A DNA stretch of 64,000 nucleotides from Bombella pollinis (GTDB lineage: Bacteria > Pseudomonadota > Alphaproteobacteria > Acetobacterales > Acetobacteraceae), in the NCBI RefSeq assembly GCF_026385485.1, contig NZ_JANIDX010000001.1, positions 1 to 64,000 on the forward strand, in the 5' to 3' direction. Below the pieces are notes generated by a model. That model saw only the letters and a list, made by a program, of their open reading frames with translations. It searched no databases and was not told where the DNA came from. Below, piece by piece: positions 34,623 to 44,155 of the stretch. How positions within the stretch are numbered: position 1 is the first letter of the stretch; each line of letters opens with the position of its first letter. Made by a program: the position numbers and the translations under genes.

Positions 34623-35687
34623 GTGCGTGATGATATACGCAAAAACTTTGCCAGCGATAATGTAACCCCCGCCTGCCCCGCTGTTATGCAGGCCATCGCT
34701 GATGCTAATGTGGGCAATGTTCCCTCCTATGGCCATGATACGCTCTCTCTTACCTTAAACCAACGTTTTGGTGAGGTTTTTGGGGCGGAAGTTGCAGTTT
34801 TTCCCGTTGCCACGGGGACCGCTACAAACTCCCTCGCGCTCTCAGCCATGGTGCCACCTTATGGGGCTGTATTATGCGACCAAAGTGCGCATATCAACAC
34901 AGAGGAAGGCGGCGCGCCGGAGTTCTTCACACAAGGGGCAAAGCTTATTGGGATTCCCTCCCCAGAGGGCCGGATGGACCCCCAAGCCCTGCCCCCCGTT
35001 CTACAACATAATCGCGAAAAGGGTGTCCTTGCTCCGCCTTTTGCGGCACTCTCCCTCACCCAAGCGACAGAGTGGGGCACGACTTATCCTTGCAAGACCA
35101 TTACTCAACTCACCAGCATCGCGCATGAATATGGGTTAACAGTCCATATGGATGGCTCTCGCTTGGGCAATGCGATTGCTTTTCTTGATTGCACACCTGC
35201 TGAGACCACATGGCAAGCAGGGATTGATGTTTTAAGTTTTGGTGGCACAAAAGCTGGCGCAATGGCTGCCGAGGCGATTATCTTCTTCCTCAATGAGCGG
35301 ACGCGCCCGATGGTCGCTAGTATGGCTCATCGTATTAAACGCAGCGGTCATTCTTGGTCGAAGCAACGCTTCCTCGCAGCACAATTACTCGCTTTGATAG
35401 ATAATGACGTCTGGCTAGAGAATTGTCGCCACGCCAATATTATGTGCCAAAGGCTGCTCCATGGGCTGCATAAACATCCTGCGGCGCATCTCCCTTTTGC
35501 AACGGAAAGTAACGAAATATTCGTTGTGCTGCCGGAGCCTCAACTCGACTCCCTCCGCGAGGAGGGCTATCAGTTTTATACCTATCCTACACCACAGGGC
35601 GTGCCGGGCAAGCTCGTCCGCTTCGTCACAAGCTTCTACACACGCCCTGAGGATGTTGATGCTTTGCTAACCAGCCTCGTAAGCTGA
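34623..35687 (+). CDS. Low-specificity L-threonine aldolase
   Basis: The 354-residue PLP enzyme splits L-threonine (and allo-threonine) into glycine and acetaldehyde. The start is GTG 34623. The fold-type I features are NFASDNVTPACPAVMQAIAD, FPVATGTATNSLALSAMVPP, TVHMDGSRLGNA with the PLP-binding Asp, and SFGGTKAGAM with the Schiff-base Lys at residue 210. It lies divergent from folD, and both feed one-carbon and glycine metabolism, which may be why they are neighbours. Confidence 0.93.
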   Translation: MRDDIRKNFASDNVTPACPAVMQAIADANVGNVPSYGHDTLSLTLNQRFGEVFGAEVAVFPVATGTATNSLALSAMVPPYGAVLCDQSAHINTEEGGAPEFFTQGAKLIGIPSPEGRMDPQALPPVLQHNREKGVLAPPFAALSLTQATEWGTTYPCKTITQLTSIAHEYGLTVHMDGSRLGNAIAFLDCTPAETTWQAGIDVLSFGGTKAGAMAAEAIIFFLNERTRPMVASMAHRIKRSGHSWSKQRFLAAQLLALIDNDVWLENCRHANIMCQRLLHGLHKHPAAHLPFATESNEIFVVLPEPQLDSLREEGYQFYTYPTPQGVPGKLVRFVTSFYTRPEDVDALLTSLVS

Positions 35688-35709
35688 GGCTGGCGCATGG
35701 CCTACCCCC

Positions 35710-37245
35710 TTAGGGGGTATCGCCATCACTATCATCATCACCATCAGCCCCTCCATTAGGGGAGACAGCGACAAAGAGTTGTTGTCCGTCCCGTAGGATA
35801 CGCAACAAAGGAGGCTGGTGTTGTTTAAGGGCCTTTTGCACCAAGGCCACTACGGCATGAGGATTAGCGGTGAGCTGATTACCCACAGCCACGATAATAT
35901 CACCGGGGCGAATCCCGGCATGGTCCGCGGGGCTGCCTTGTGTAACATCGGCTACAACACAGCCTTGCACGCTATCATCCAACCCCAACTCCTGCCGGAT
36001 ACGCGGTGTTAGAACCCCCAAAGCAAGGCCAAGCTTGCCAGATGGGGCCTCAGCATTCGTGCTACCATCACTCCCCTCTTGCCCGTTGCGTGTTTGATTA
36101 CCGATAGTAATGGTCACGCTTTGAGGTTTACCATCACGCAAAATGCTGAATGTCCCCTGTGCGCCGGGAGCTAGAGCAACGACCTTCACGGCGAGGTCAT
36201 GCGCGCTATGGACATCATGACCATTCAAAGCGAGAACCACATCGCCGCTCTTTAACCCAGCCTTATCCGCTGGGCCACCTTTGATGAGATTCGCCACCAA
36301 TGCCCCATGAGCCGGAGCCCCCGGATGGTCACCATTTAACCCAAGGGCACGGGCCATTGTGGGTGTGATGTCTTGCGTCTCTACCCCAATAAAGCCCCGC
36401 ACAACATGGCCCGTTGTCCGTAACTGCTCCACCACAGCACGCACCGTAGCGGAAGGAATCGCAAAGCCAATACCGATCGAGCCGCCCCCATTTGGCGACA
36501 TAATCATGGAGTTTACGCCAATCACCTTCCCATCTAACGTAATAAGCGGACCGCCGGAATTACCACGATTGATAGGCGCATCAACCTGAATAAAATCATT
36601 ATACGCACCAGAATGGAGGTCACGGCCTAGGGCAGAGATAATGCCTGCTGTTACCGTGCCCCCGAGGCCATAAGGGTTCCCAACCGCGACAACCCATTGC
36701 CCCGGCTGTACATCATCAGAATTACCAAGCTCTACATAAGGGAGATGATCCGCCTTAACGCGCAACAAGGCGATGTCTGTCTTAGCATCATGACCGATGA
36801 CTTTAGCAGGCAGGGCAGTACCGTCATCTAATTTAACCGTGACCTTCGTAGCCCCGTTAATCACATGGTTATTTGTAACGATGTACCCATCAGCAGAGAT
36901 AATAAACCCTGAACCACGCGCCTCAACCATACGGTTAGACGGGGCTCCCGGCATCATCTGAAATGGAAAAGGGAAAGAAAACGAGAATCCTTGCGGGCCA
37001 TTACCACCGCCATTCATCTCGCCATTATCGTCATCATCCATCCCCTCACGAATACGCGCTGTGATGGAAACCACCGCTGGCTTTACTTGCTTTACGATTT
37101 GCACGAAGTCTGGAATACCCTGCCCGCCAGACATTTGCGGGCGGATAGGAGTTGCCTGCGCCATAGCTGGCAAGGGCGAAGCTGCCAGCCCAATGACAGG
37201 CAAAGCCGCTAGACACGCCAAAGAAAAACGAGAAGGCATCATCAT
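35710..37245 (-). CDS. Periplasmic serine protease/chaperone, DegP/DegQ (HtrA) family
   Basis: The 511-residue protein from ATG 37245 has a signal peptide ending PLPAMAQA. A trypsin-like domain follows with the triad H127 (VTNNHVI), D157 (TDIALLRV) and S230 (RGNSGGPL). Two PDZ domains come next (GFIGVETQDITPTMARALGL and LGLALGVLTPRIRQELGLDD). It degrades or refolds misfolded envelope proteins. An Asp/Gly/Asn-rich loop (residues about 66-84) lies before the catalytic domain, and the C-terminus is acidic. A longer start at 37299 would bury the signal peptide. Confidence 0.93.
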   Translation of the reverse strand: MMMPSRFSLACLAALPVIGLAASPLPAMAQATPIRPQMSGGQGIPDFVQIVKQVKPAVVSITARIREGMDDDDNGEMNGGGNGPQGFSFSFPFPFQMMPGAPSNRMVEARGSGFIISADGYIVTNNHVINGATKVTVKLDDGTALPAKVIGHDAKTDIALLRVKADHLPYVELGNSDDVQPGQWVVAVGNPYGLGGTVTAGIISALGRDLHSGAYNDFIQVDAPINRGNSGGPLITLDGKVIGVNSMIMSPNGGGSIGIGFAIPSATVRAVVEQLRTTGHVVRGFIGVETQDITPTMARALGLNGDHPGAPAHGALVANLIKGGPADKAGLKSGDVVLALNGHDVHSAHDLAVKVVALAPGAQGTFSILRDGKPQSVTITIGNQTRNGQEGSDGSTNAEAPSGKLGLALGVLTPRIRQELGLDDSVQGCVVADVTQGSPADHAGIRPGDIIVAVGNQLTANPHAVVALVQKALKQHQPPLLRILRDGQQLFVAVSPNGGADGDDDSDGDTP

Positions 37246-37416
37246 AAAGGGATAATCCTGACACTCTAAATTAAAAGGTACATCACCAAAACGCGCCATT
37301 AAAATAAGGATGAAATGCCCTATTCTGCAAGAAAGCAGTACCTAAAAGATATGTAAGGCAGGTCTCTCCCCATTCTCCTCTTGCTGATTAAACGACAGAC
37401 TTTTACACTCACTCTC

Positions 37417-38148
37417 ATGCAGACCACATCTCCCCCCTCTGGGAAGGGAGCGTTCCTCACGGAGGTCATCCGTGGTGTGAAGGCCTCCTTACCGCTTCTC
37501 ATCGCATTTATTCCCTTTGGCCTCCTCCTTGGGAGTCAGGCTGTCCAACAGGGATTCTCCGCTTTAGAAGTCCCTTTATTGACGGGGCTTAATTTTGCGG
37601 GAGGCTCTGAGTTTGCAGCGGTAGGGTTATGGTCTATCCCCCCGGCGATTATGCTCCTAGCGAGTGTGACATTCCTCATCAATAGCCGTCATATCCTCAT
37701 GGGAGCGGCCTTAACGCCCTATCTGCGGCATCTCCCTCGTTGGAAAGTCTGCATCCTTCTTTTCTTCCTCTGTGATGAGGTTTGGGCTCTAACGCTCACA
37801 GACCTCCAAAGCCGTACTAATAAGCGATTCAGCCCCGGATTTTATATTGGTATTACAGTCTGCCTTTACCTCTGTTGGGTGATTTTTACCTTTATCGGCG
37901 CACGTACGGGTAATCTACTGGGAGACCTAACACGCTATGGTATAGATATGGCCTTCCCCGCTGTTTTTATCATGCTCCTTAAAGGCATGTGGCGGGGCGC
38001 ACGCAACGCTATGCCTTGGGCCATGAGCCTCGTTGTTGCTGTACTGGCTTATCGTCTCATACCCGGTGCATGGTATGTTCCCCTTGGCACATTAGCGGGC
38101 ATTGGCATGACCATCCTTGTCGTGGATAAGGAGCAAGAAGAGGCATGA
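37417..38148 (+). CDS. azlC: AzlC-family branched-chain amino acid exporter, large subunit
   Basis: The 243-residue protein from ATG 37417 has about seven membrane helices. It carries the AzlC pattern: FIPFGLLLGSQAVQQGFSAL, LNFAGGSEFAAVGLW, LINSRHILMGAALTPYLRHL and the DEVWALT segment. With AzlD it exports valine, leucine or related amino acids. The stop overlaps the azlD start by ATGA. No clear ribosome site precedes the start, so the exact N-terminus is uncertain. Confidence 0.9.
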   Translation: MQTTSPPSGKGAFLTEVIRGVKASLPLLIAFIPFGLLLGSQAVQQGFSALEVPLLTGLNFAGGSEFAAVGLWSIPPAIMLLASVTFLINSRHILMGAALTPYLRHLPRWKVCILLFFLCDEVWALTLTDLQSRTNKRFSPGFYIGITVCLYLCWVIFTFIGARTGNLLGDLTRYGIDMAFPAVFIMLLKGMWRGARNAMPWAMSLVVAVLAYRLIPGAWYVPLGTLAGIGMTILVVDKEQEEA

Positions 38149-38447
38149 CCATCCATCTCTCCGCTCTCATCGCCATTCTCGCTATGGCTTTTGTGACCTA
38201 TCTCACACGTATTTCGGGCTATTTTCTCCTTGCTGGGCGGTCCCTCTCCCCACGCGCTACGGCGATTATGGACCTCATCCCCGGTTGTGTGTTGGTCGCT
38301 GTTCTGGCTCCTAGTTTTGCCTCTGGTCGTCCAGCAGAATTACTGGGCCTTGTTGCCACCATGTTAGCGGCAACGCGTTTTTCTCTCCTGCCCACTATGC
38401 TTTGCGGCATTATCGTTACGGGGGTTTGCCGCGCTTTGCTGGGATGA
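38145..38447 (+). CDS. azlD: AzlD-family branched-chain amino acid exporter, small subunit
   Basis: The 100-residue protein has four membrane helices and the AzlD signature FVTYLTRISGYFLLAGRSLS near the N-terminus, followed by IPGCVLVAVLAPSFASG. It partners AzlC in export. The ATGA overlap ensures coupled translation. The gene converges with tadA, with eight bases between stops. Confidence 0.9.
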   Translation: MTIHLSALIAILAMAFVTYLTRISGYFLLAGRSLSPRATAIMDLIPGCVLVAVLAPSFASGRPAELLGLVATMLAATRFSLLPTMLCGIIVTGVCRALLG

Positions 38448-38455
38448 GCACACAA

Positions 38456-38941
38456 CTATCGTAAGGCTTGGAAGAAAGCCCTTAATTGGGCCGCTGCCTT
38501 ACGCTCTTGCAGCCCGCTAATAATCTCTGCTGGCCGGTGCAAACAGCCGGGTTGTTGAAAATGCCGTGCCCCGTGATCCACTGCCCCTCCCTTAGGGTCA
38601 TACGCGCCATATACGAGCCGTCGAATACGAAAATGGCTCATCGCCGCAGCGCACATCGGGCAAGGCTCTAACGTCACAATCACGGTACAATCCATCAGAC
38701 GAGAGGAGCCACAATATTGCGCGGCCTCTCTCATCGCTAATAGCTCGGCATGGGCACTGGCATCACAATCTTCTTCCACACGGTTGCGCGCCGCCGCGAG
38801 CATCTGACCTTGTTCATCCAGCACCACCGCCCCTACGGGCACCTCTCCCGCACGAGCCGCCTCCTCCGCTAAGGTAAGGGCATGGTGCATCGCTTGGCTT
38901 ATGGTCATAACCTGCACAGGGGGCATCTCGGCTTGGCTCAT
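38456..38941 (-). CDS. tadA: tRNA adenosine(34) deaminase TadA
   Basis: The 161-residue zinc enzyme converts A34 to inosine in tRNA-Arg(ACG). Zinc and catalytic residues are visible: H64 and E66 in ASAHAELLAM, and C93 and C96 in EPCPMCAAAM. The C-terminal part DPKGGAVDHGARHFQQPG follows the family. A 15-residue leader before the core is not conserved. Divergent from the rsuA-type pseudouridine synthase gene. Confidence 0.94.
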   Translation of the reverse strand: MSQAEMPPVQVMTISQAMHHALTLAEEAARAGEVPVGAVVLDEQGQMLAAARNRVEEDCDASAHAELLAMREAAQYCGSSRLMDCTVIVTLEPCPMCAAAMSHFRIRRLVYGAYDPKGGAVDHGARHFQQPGCLHRPAEIISGLQERKAAAQLRAFFQALR

Positions 38942-39032
38942 CGCTTTATCATACGGAGAATGAGGATAATAATGGCTGTAAAGCTGCTTTATCCTGCTGT
39001 AAATGGATTGCCAAGAAAAGGCTCAGCGCGGT

Positions 39033-39815
39033 ATGTCGCATAATATGACTGACGACCTCTCCTCTCCCCCCTCAACGCAACGTGGCGAGCGCATCGCTAA
39101 AGCCCTAGCCCGCCGTGGTGTAGCGAGCCGTCGTGATATTGAGCGTATGATTGAGGAAGGGCGCATTACCCTTGATGGTAAGCCCGTGACCCATCCGGCT
39201 ACCTTCATCCTCCCCCATGACCATGTTTGTGTTGATGGCAAACCAATAGACCCGCCTCAACGGACGCGCCTATGGCGTTACCACAAGCCAGCGGGGTTAG
39301 TGACCACGCATCATGACCCTGAGGACCGCCGCACTGTTTTTGCCTCCCTCCCCAAAGCTATGCCGCGTGTTGTCAGCGTGGGGCGGTTGGACCTGAACTC
39401 CGAAGGGTTATTGCTCCTCACCAATGATGGTAGCCTCGCCCGTGAGTTAGAACTCCCCTCCCGCCAATGGATACGCCGTTATCGGGTACGCGTCTTTGGC
39501 CTTGTGGATGAAAAGAAACTCCAAGCCCTTGCTAAAGGCTGTGTAATAGAGGGTGTGCATTATGGCCCTATTGACGCTACACTGGATTCTACCAAAGGGG
39601 ATAATTCCTGGCTGACCGTAAGCCTCCGCGAGGGGAAGAACCGTGAGATTCGTAAGGTGATGATGGGGATGAACCTCCATGTCAGCCGGCTCATCCGCCT
39701 CTCTTATGGCCCGTTTGCTCTTGGTAATCTCAAGCCGCATGAGCTTGAGGAAGTGGCTCATAAAACGCTGATAGACCAAATCCCCTCCTTAAAGCCAAAG
39801 AAGGCACGGTCCTAA
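39033..39815 (+). CDS. rRNA pseudouridine synthase, RsuA/RluB family
   Basis: The enzyme (260 residues from ATG 39033) has an S4 RNA-binding domain (IAKALARRGVASRRDIERMI, then EGRITLDGKPVTHPA). The catalytic domain has the Asp loop VGRLDLNSEGLLLLTNDG, and later SLREGKNREIRKVMMGMNLH. RluB or a relative that modifies 23S rRNA is likely. Starts at 39003 and 39045 are also possible; none has a strong ribosome site. rsmD follows within five bases, so rRNA modification genes are grouped. Confidence 0.9.
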   Translation: MSHNMTDDLSSPPSTQRGERIAKALARRGVASRRDIERMIEEGRITLDGKPVTHPATFILPHDHVCVDGKPIDPPQRTRLWRYHKPAGLVTTHHDPEDRRTVFASLPKAMPRVVSVGRLDLNSEGLLLLTNDGSLARELELPSRQWIRRYRVRVFGLVDEKKLQALAKGCVIEGVHYGPIDATLDSTKGDNSWLTVSLREGKNREIRKVMMGMNLHVSRLIRLSYGPFALGNLKPHELEEVAHKTLIDQIPSLKPKKARS

Positions 39816-39819
39816 GGTG

Positions 39820-40473
39820 ATGAGAATCATCGCTGGTACAGCCCGTAATCGCCGCCTACAAGCACCGCCCGGCCTTACGACCCGCCCGACAGCCCAGCGC
39901 GCGCGGCAGACCTTATTTGATATGCTCATGCACGCCCCATGGTTTGGTCGCGATGCTTTAGAGCAAGCCATTGTGTTGGATAGTTTTGCCGGTACTGGTG
40001 CGCTGGGGTTAGAAGCTCTCTCCCGCGGGGCACAATTTGCTACCTTTATGGAAGGTAGCCGCCCCGGCATTGCAGCCTTACAACATAATCTCCAAGCCTG
40101 CGGCATGACACAACGCGCAAGGCTGCGCCATTGTGATGTAACACGCCCGCCTAAGGCCCCGCAGCCTCATACGCTCATTTTCCTCGACCCGCCTTATCAT
40201 AAAGGCTTGGTGCAAAAGGGATTGCGGGCCTTATGGCGTGCTGGATGGGTAGCTGATGGGGCCCTCATTATCGCAGAGACAGAAAGTGCGCCCCTCACCC
40301 CGGATGGCAAAGAGCCAGAAGAGCCTTTCCAGCCCTTCCATGCCCATCTTTTACCCAGCCTCACCGCACTACCGCCCCCGCTACTTGCACAACGAAGCTT
40401 CGGGGCGGCGAGCATACATATTTGGCGGCATGATAATAGCGTAACAGGGACCCGCCCTCCGCTACCTTTATAA
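39820..40473 (+). CDS. rsmD: 16S rRNA (guanine-N2)-methyltransferase RsmD
   Basis: The 217-residue SAM-dependent enzyme methylates G966 of 16S rRNA. Signatures are MRIIAGTARNRRLQAPPG, TRPTAQRARQTLFDML, the SAM loop LDSFAGTGALGLEALSRGA and the catalytic DPPY motif in LIFLDPPYHKG. The C-terminus is longer than usual, with a Pro-rich tail. ATG 39820 is chosen because AAGG lies just before it, and a GTG stands one codon earlier. Confidence 0.93.
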   Translation: MRIIAGTARNRRLQAPPGLTTRPTAQRARQTLFDMLMHAPWFGRDALEQAIVLDSFAGTGALGLEALSRGAQFATFMEGSRPGIAALQHNLQACGMTQRARLRHCDVTRPPKAPQPHTLIFLDPPYHKGLVQKGLRALWRAGWVADGALIIAETESAPLTPDGKEPEEPFQPFHAHLLPSLTALPPPLLAQRSFGAASIHIWRHDNSVTGTRPPLPL

Positions 40474-40565
40474 GGTCTGAGGGGTTCATTATTTCAGAAT
40501 CAGGTAAAATAGGTTATCCTTGCTCTCTCATACCATGCCTATAGCCTGCCAGAGGATACGCCCCT

Positions 40566-43430
40566 GTGCTTTCTCGCTTTCGTTTATCTCCTAAGCTGCG
40601 CTCTTTGCTGCCATCCTCTTTACGGGGAAGCAATGGCACGATTGAGCCGCCCCTAGGGGGTATGATAGCAGATGATGAGGAGATTCCTGCATGGCATGAA
40701 TCTCCCCTCTCGCGCATCCTCTCCGCGCGGATGATGGAGGTACTGGGCGTTATTTTACTTGCTATGGCTCTTGCCATTGCTGCTTCGCTCTTTAGCTTTA
40801 ACCCGCATGACCCCTCCTTCAACACCGCAACGGGAACGGAGCCAACCAATTTACTCGGCCGTTTTGGCGCGACGATTGCCGATGCTCTTACCCAGCTCCT
40901 AGGGCTTTCTGGCATCCTACCAGTACTCATCCTACTAGCATGGACATGGCAGCTCTTACGTTACCACCATTTAGGCCTGCCTCTTTTACGACTAGTTGGG
41001 GCAATCATCTTCCTCCCCACAGCCGCGATGATGATTGGTCTACTCCAACTCACCTTGCCCGGTTGTGATGTCCCATGGCCGACAAGTAGCGGATTAGGAG
41101 GGGAGAGCGGTGTCTTCTTTGCCCGCAAGCTCCTCGCCCTAACCACGCAGGAAACAGGCAGCATGGGGGGGATTGTGGCTGCCTTCCTCACTCTGATTCT
41201 GCTCGCTATTCTATGCCCTTTAACTATGGGGTTAAGTGGGCGAGAGTGGCGGTCCCTTGGCAAGGGGATGAGTGCTATCATCATGATACCGCTTCATGCC
41301 TTATTACGCACACGCAAACCAGTAGAAGACACCACGCCAGAGACGGCCTATCCCTCCACAATGGGAGGGCCTGTCCGCTATAACCGCCCCGTGCCCGGCA
41401 ATGGGCCTCGTCCATCTGGTTTTATTATACGTAATCTTAACCGCCAAGCAGAGGCTCTACCCCCGCATAATGTCGCTCCGTGGCAAAAGCCGCTCTCAAC
41501 CCAACCACAACACCCCCCTGCGCCCCCCCCTGCACCACAGACTGAGGCAGACCCCACGCCCGATGCAGCAGAGGCCGACAACCCCTATGCGCGAATGCTT
41601 GCCCATATTCGCCATGACCCCGGCCGAACCCAACAAGCCCAAAAGCTGCATGAGGCCCATGAGCTAGAGGATATTACGCATCATGTAACGATGCCGCCTC
41701 ATCCTACACAGCCTGTAGCAACAGCTTTTGCCTCTGTGCCAGACAGTCATAAAGCAGCGGAACCCCTTATAACCCCCACCGCCCCCCTTGCTGGCCATGC
41801 TTCACCCTCATTCAACGGGCCGGTTCCTGTACCATTGCAGCCCTCTGCGGCCCCTCATGCCCCTATAACGGGTATGACGGCACCCTCAACATGGCTTCCT
41901 CCTGCTGTCAGCCTCCTCAACCCATTGCCAGACCATAATGAGACTGGGCCTTCTGACGAAGCCTTACAAGCTAATGCGCAAATGCTGGAAAAGGTGCTTG
42001 ATGATTATGGCGTACAAGGGACCATCACAGATTACCGCGCCGGGCCTGTTGTCACGCTTTATGAGCTAGAGCCAGCCCCCGGCATACGCTCCTCCCGCGT
42101 GATTGGCTTAGCCGATGATATTGCCCGCACGCTTGCGGTATTGAGCGTCCGCATTGCCACCGTACCGGGGCGTAATGTCATTGGGATAGAAGTCCCCAAC
42201 GCTACGCGTGAGACGGTCTATTTCCCCGAACTTCTTCTCTCCTCCGCCTGGAAGGAGCATCGCGGTAAACTACCCCTCGCTTTAGGGAAAGATATTGCTG
42301 GGGAGCCTATTTTTGCAGACCTCGCCCGGATGCCTCATCTCCTTGTGGCTGGGACGACAGGCTCTGGTAAATCGGTGGGGATTAATGCGATGATCCTCTC
42401 ACTACTTTACCGGCTAAGCCCAGAGCATTGCCGCCTCATCCTCATTGACCCGAAAATCCTAGAGCTTTCCATCTATGAGGGTATCCCTCATTTGATGACC
42501 CCAGTTGTAACGGAGCCGCCTAAAGCCGTCAGTGCCCTCAAATGGGCTGTGCAAGAAATGGACCGCCGCTATCGGCTTATGGCGGACCACGGGGTGCGTA
42601 ATATCAGCAGCTATAATGACCGCATCCGTCATCTTAAAGCGACAGGGGAAACCCCAACACGGCGCATCCAAACCGGCTATGACCCAGAGACGGGCCATCC
42701 CGTTTTTGATGAGCATCGCCTCCCCCTTGAGCATCTGCCTTATATCGTCATCGTCATTGATGAAATGGCCGATTTGATGATGGTTGCCGGTAAAGAGATT
42801 GAAGCCTCCGTCCTCCGACTGGCCCAAAAGGCCCGTGCGGCGGGTGTGCATGTCATCATGGCAACACAACGGCCCTCTGTTGATGTCATCACAGGGACGA
42901 TTAAAGCGAACTTCCCAACGCGTATTTCTTTCCAAGTTACCAATAAATATGACAGCCGAACCATCCTAGGTGAACAAGGGGCAGAGCAGCTCCTCGGCCG
43001 TGGGGATATGCTCTTTATGCAAGGCGGTGCGCGTATTACCCGCGTGCATGGGCCGTTCATCAGCGATGAAGAGGTTGAAGCTGTGGTGGCGGACCTTCGC
43101 TCCAAAGGAGCACCCGTTTATAATACGGAAGTCCTCGCTGACGAGACGGATGAGGAAGAGCAAGCCCCCAGCAAGGGGAATCGCGCTACGGATGATGACC
43201 AAGACGCCGCCCTTTATGAGCAGGCCACGGAGCTTGTCATCCGCGCGCAACGGGCCTCCACGAGCTTTGTCCAACGCCATCTCCGCATTGGGTATAATCG
43301 CGCCGCTAATATCATCGACCAAATGGAGCGCGAAGGCATCATCAGTGCTGCAAACCATGTGGGCAAACGTGATGTCCTCGCAAGCAAGGAGTCTCTCACC
43401 GCTGGTTATGATGATGAGGATGATGCCTAA
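40566..43430 (+). CDS. ftsK: DNA translocase FtsK
   Basis: The 954-residue protein from GTG 40566 segregates chromosome dimers at the division septum. It has four N-terminal membrane helices within the first 200 residues. A long Pro/His/Ala linker follows (about residues 240-450). The motor has Walker A GTTGSGKS at 596-603 and Walker B IVIVIDEMADLMMV near 730. The winged-helix gamma domain that reads KOPS is at the end (ATELVIRAQRASTSFVQRHL). Length and order are normal for alphaproteobacteria. Confidence 0.95.
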   Translation: MLSRFRLSPKLRSLLPSSLRGSNGTIEPPLGGMIADDEEIPAWHESPLSRILSARMMEVLGVILLAMALAIAASLFSFNPHDPSFNTATGTEPTNLLGRFGATIADALTQLLGLSGILPVLILLAWTWQLLRYHHLGLPLLRLVGAIIFLPTAAMMIGLLQLTLPGCDVPWPTSSGLGGESGVFFARKLLALTTQETGSMGGIVAAFLTLILLAILCPLTMGLSGREWRSLGKGMSAIIMIPLHALLRTRKPVEDTTPETAYPSTMGGPVRYNRPVPGNGPRPSGFIIRNLNRQAEALPPHNVAPWQKPLSTQPQHPPAPPPAPQTEADPTPDAAEADNPYARMLAHIRHDPGRTQQAQKLHEAHELEDITHHVTMPPHPTQPVATAFASVPDSHKAAEPLITPTAPLAGHASPSFNGPVPVPLQPSAAPHAPITGMTAPSTWLPPAVSLLNPLPDHNETGPSDEALQANAQMLEKVLDDYGVQGTITDYRAGPVVTLYELEPAPGIRSSRVIGLADDIARTLAVLSVRIATVPGRNVIGIEVPNATRETVYFPELLLSSAWKEHRGKLPLALGKDIAGEPIFADLARMPHLLVAGTTGSGKSVGINAMILSLLYRLSPEHCRLILIDPKILELSIYEGIPHLMTPVVTEPPKAVSALKWAVQEMDRRYRLMADHGVRNISSYNDRIRHLKATGETPTRRIQTGYDPETGHPVFDEHRLPLEHLPYIVIVIDEMADLMMVAGKEIEASVLRLAQKARAAGVHVIMATQRPSVDVITGTIKANFPTRISFQVTNKYDSRTILGEQGAEQLLGRGDMLFMQGGARITRVHGPFISDEEVEAVVADLRSKGAPVYNTEVLADETDEEEQAPSKGNRATDDDQDAALYEQATELVIRAQRASTSFVQRHLRIGYNRAANIIDQMEREGIISAANHVGKRDVLASKESLTAGYDDEDDA

Positions 43431-43433
43431 CCT

Positions 43434-44150
43434 ATGGCTCCTCCTCCCCTTTTCCGCCCCGGATTCGCCTTACCCCTCTTATGGGAGGACCGGCATTTTA
43501 TCGTCATCAATAAGCCCGCAGGTCTAGCCGTCCACCCCGGGCCGCAAACGCGCGATAGTGTGGAGAGCCGCCTCACACCGCAAAAACGTGGAGGGCCATG
43601 GCTCGTCCATCGTTTAGATACTGATACAGCGGGCTGTTTGCTGGTAGCCCTCCGCAAAACGGCTTTAATTGCTGCACAAAAGGCCTTTGCCACCCATCAA
43701 ACCACCAAACATTATTGGGCGTTAGTCTCTGGCAAACCAACAGAGCCAACAGGTAGCCTCACCACCGCTATAAAGCGCGTCTCCTCCCCTCAACAAGGTT
43801 GGAAGATGGTTTGTGAAGCCCCCCATGAGGGCACAAAGGCTGCGGCACTTGCTCGTACATCATGGCGGGTTTTAGCCCATGATGGCAGCACAAGCCTGCT
43901 TGAACTCACCCTCCATACAGGCAAAACACATCAAGCACGGGTGCATTGTGCCGCATTAGGGACACCTATTATAGGCGACCACCTTTATGGTCGAGCAGAG
44001 GCCACCGCACCCCTCGCCTTACTAGCACGCTCCTTAGATGTACCACTCCCGCTAGAGGATGGCACGGCTCATACAGCCCCTCATCGCCGCATCCATGCCA
44101 TAGCGCATCATGAGCAGATGGACGCTTTCTTGCAGAATTATAAGCTCTAA
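43434..44150 (+). CDS. RluA-family pseudouridine synthase
   Basis: The 238-residue enzyme isomerises uridine in RNA. It has INKPAGLAVHPGP, the catalytic Asp62 in VHRLDTDTAGCLL, and HTGKTHQARVHCAALGTPII, which are all RluA/RluC features. It lacks the S4 domain of RluC and RluD and is short, so a tRNA or single-site 23S substrate is possible. The start lies four bases after the ftsK stop, so it may share its transcript. Confidence 0.88.
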   Translation: MAPPPLFRPGFALPLLWEDRHFIVINKPAGLAVHPGPQTRDSVESRLTPQKRGGPWLVHRLDTDTAGCLLVALRKTALIAAQKAFATHQTTKHYWALVSGKPTEPTGSLTTAIKRVSSPQQGWKMVCEAPHEGTKAAALARTSWRVLAHDGSTSLLELTLHTGKTHQARVHCAALGTPIIGDHLYGRAEATAPLALLARSLDVPLPLEDGTAHTAPHRRIHAIAHHEQMDAFLQNYKL

Positions 44151-44155
44151 TCCCC

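Noticed and set aside
35703..35719. Short GC-rich palindrome between threonine aldolase and DegP genes
   Set aside because: A seven-base-pair stem with a three-base loop overlaps the DegP stop codon and lacks a T-run, so no terminator is claimed.
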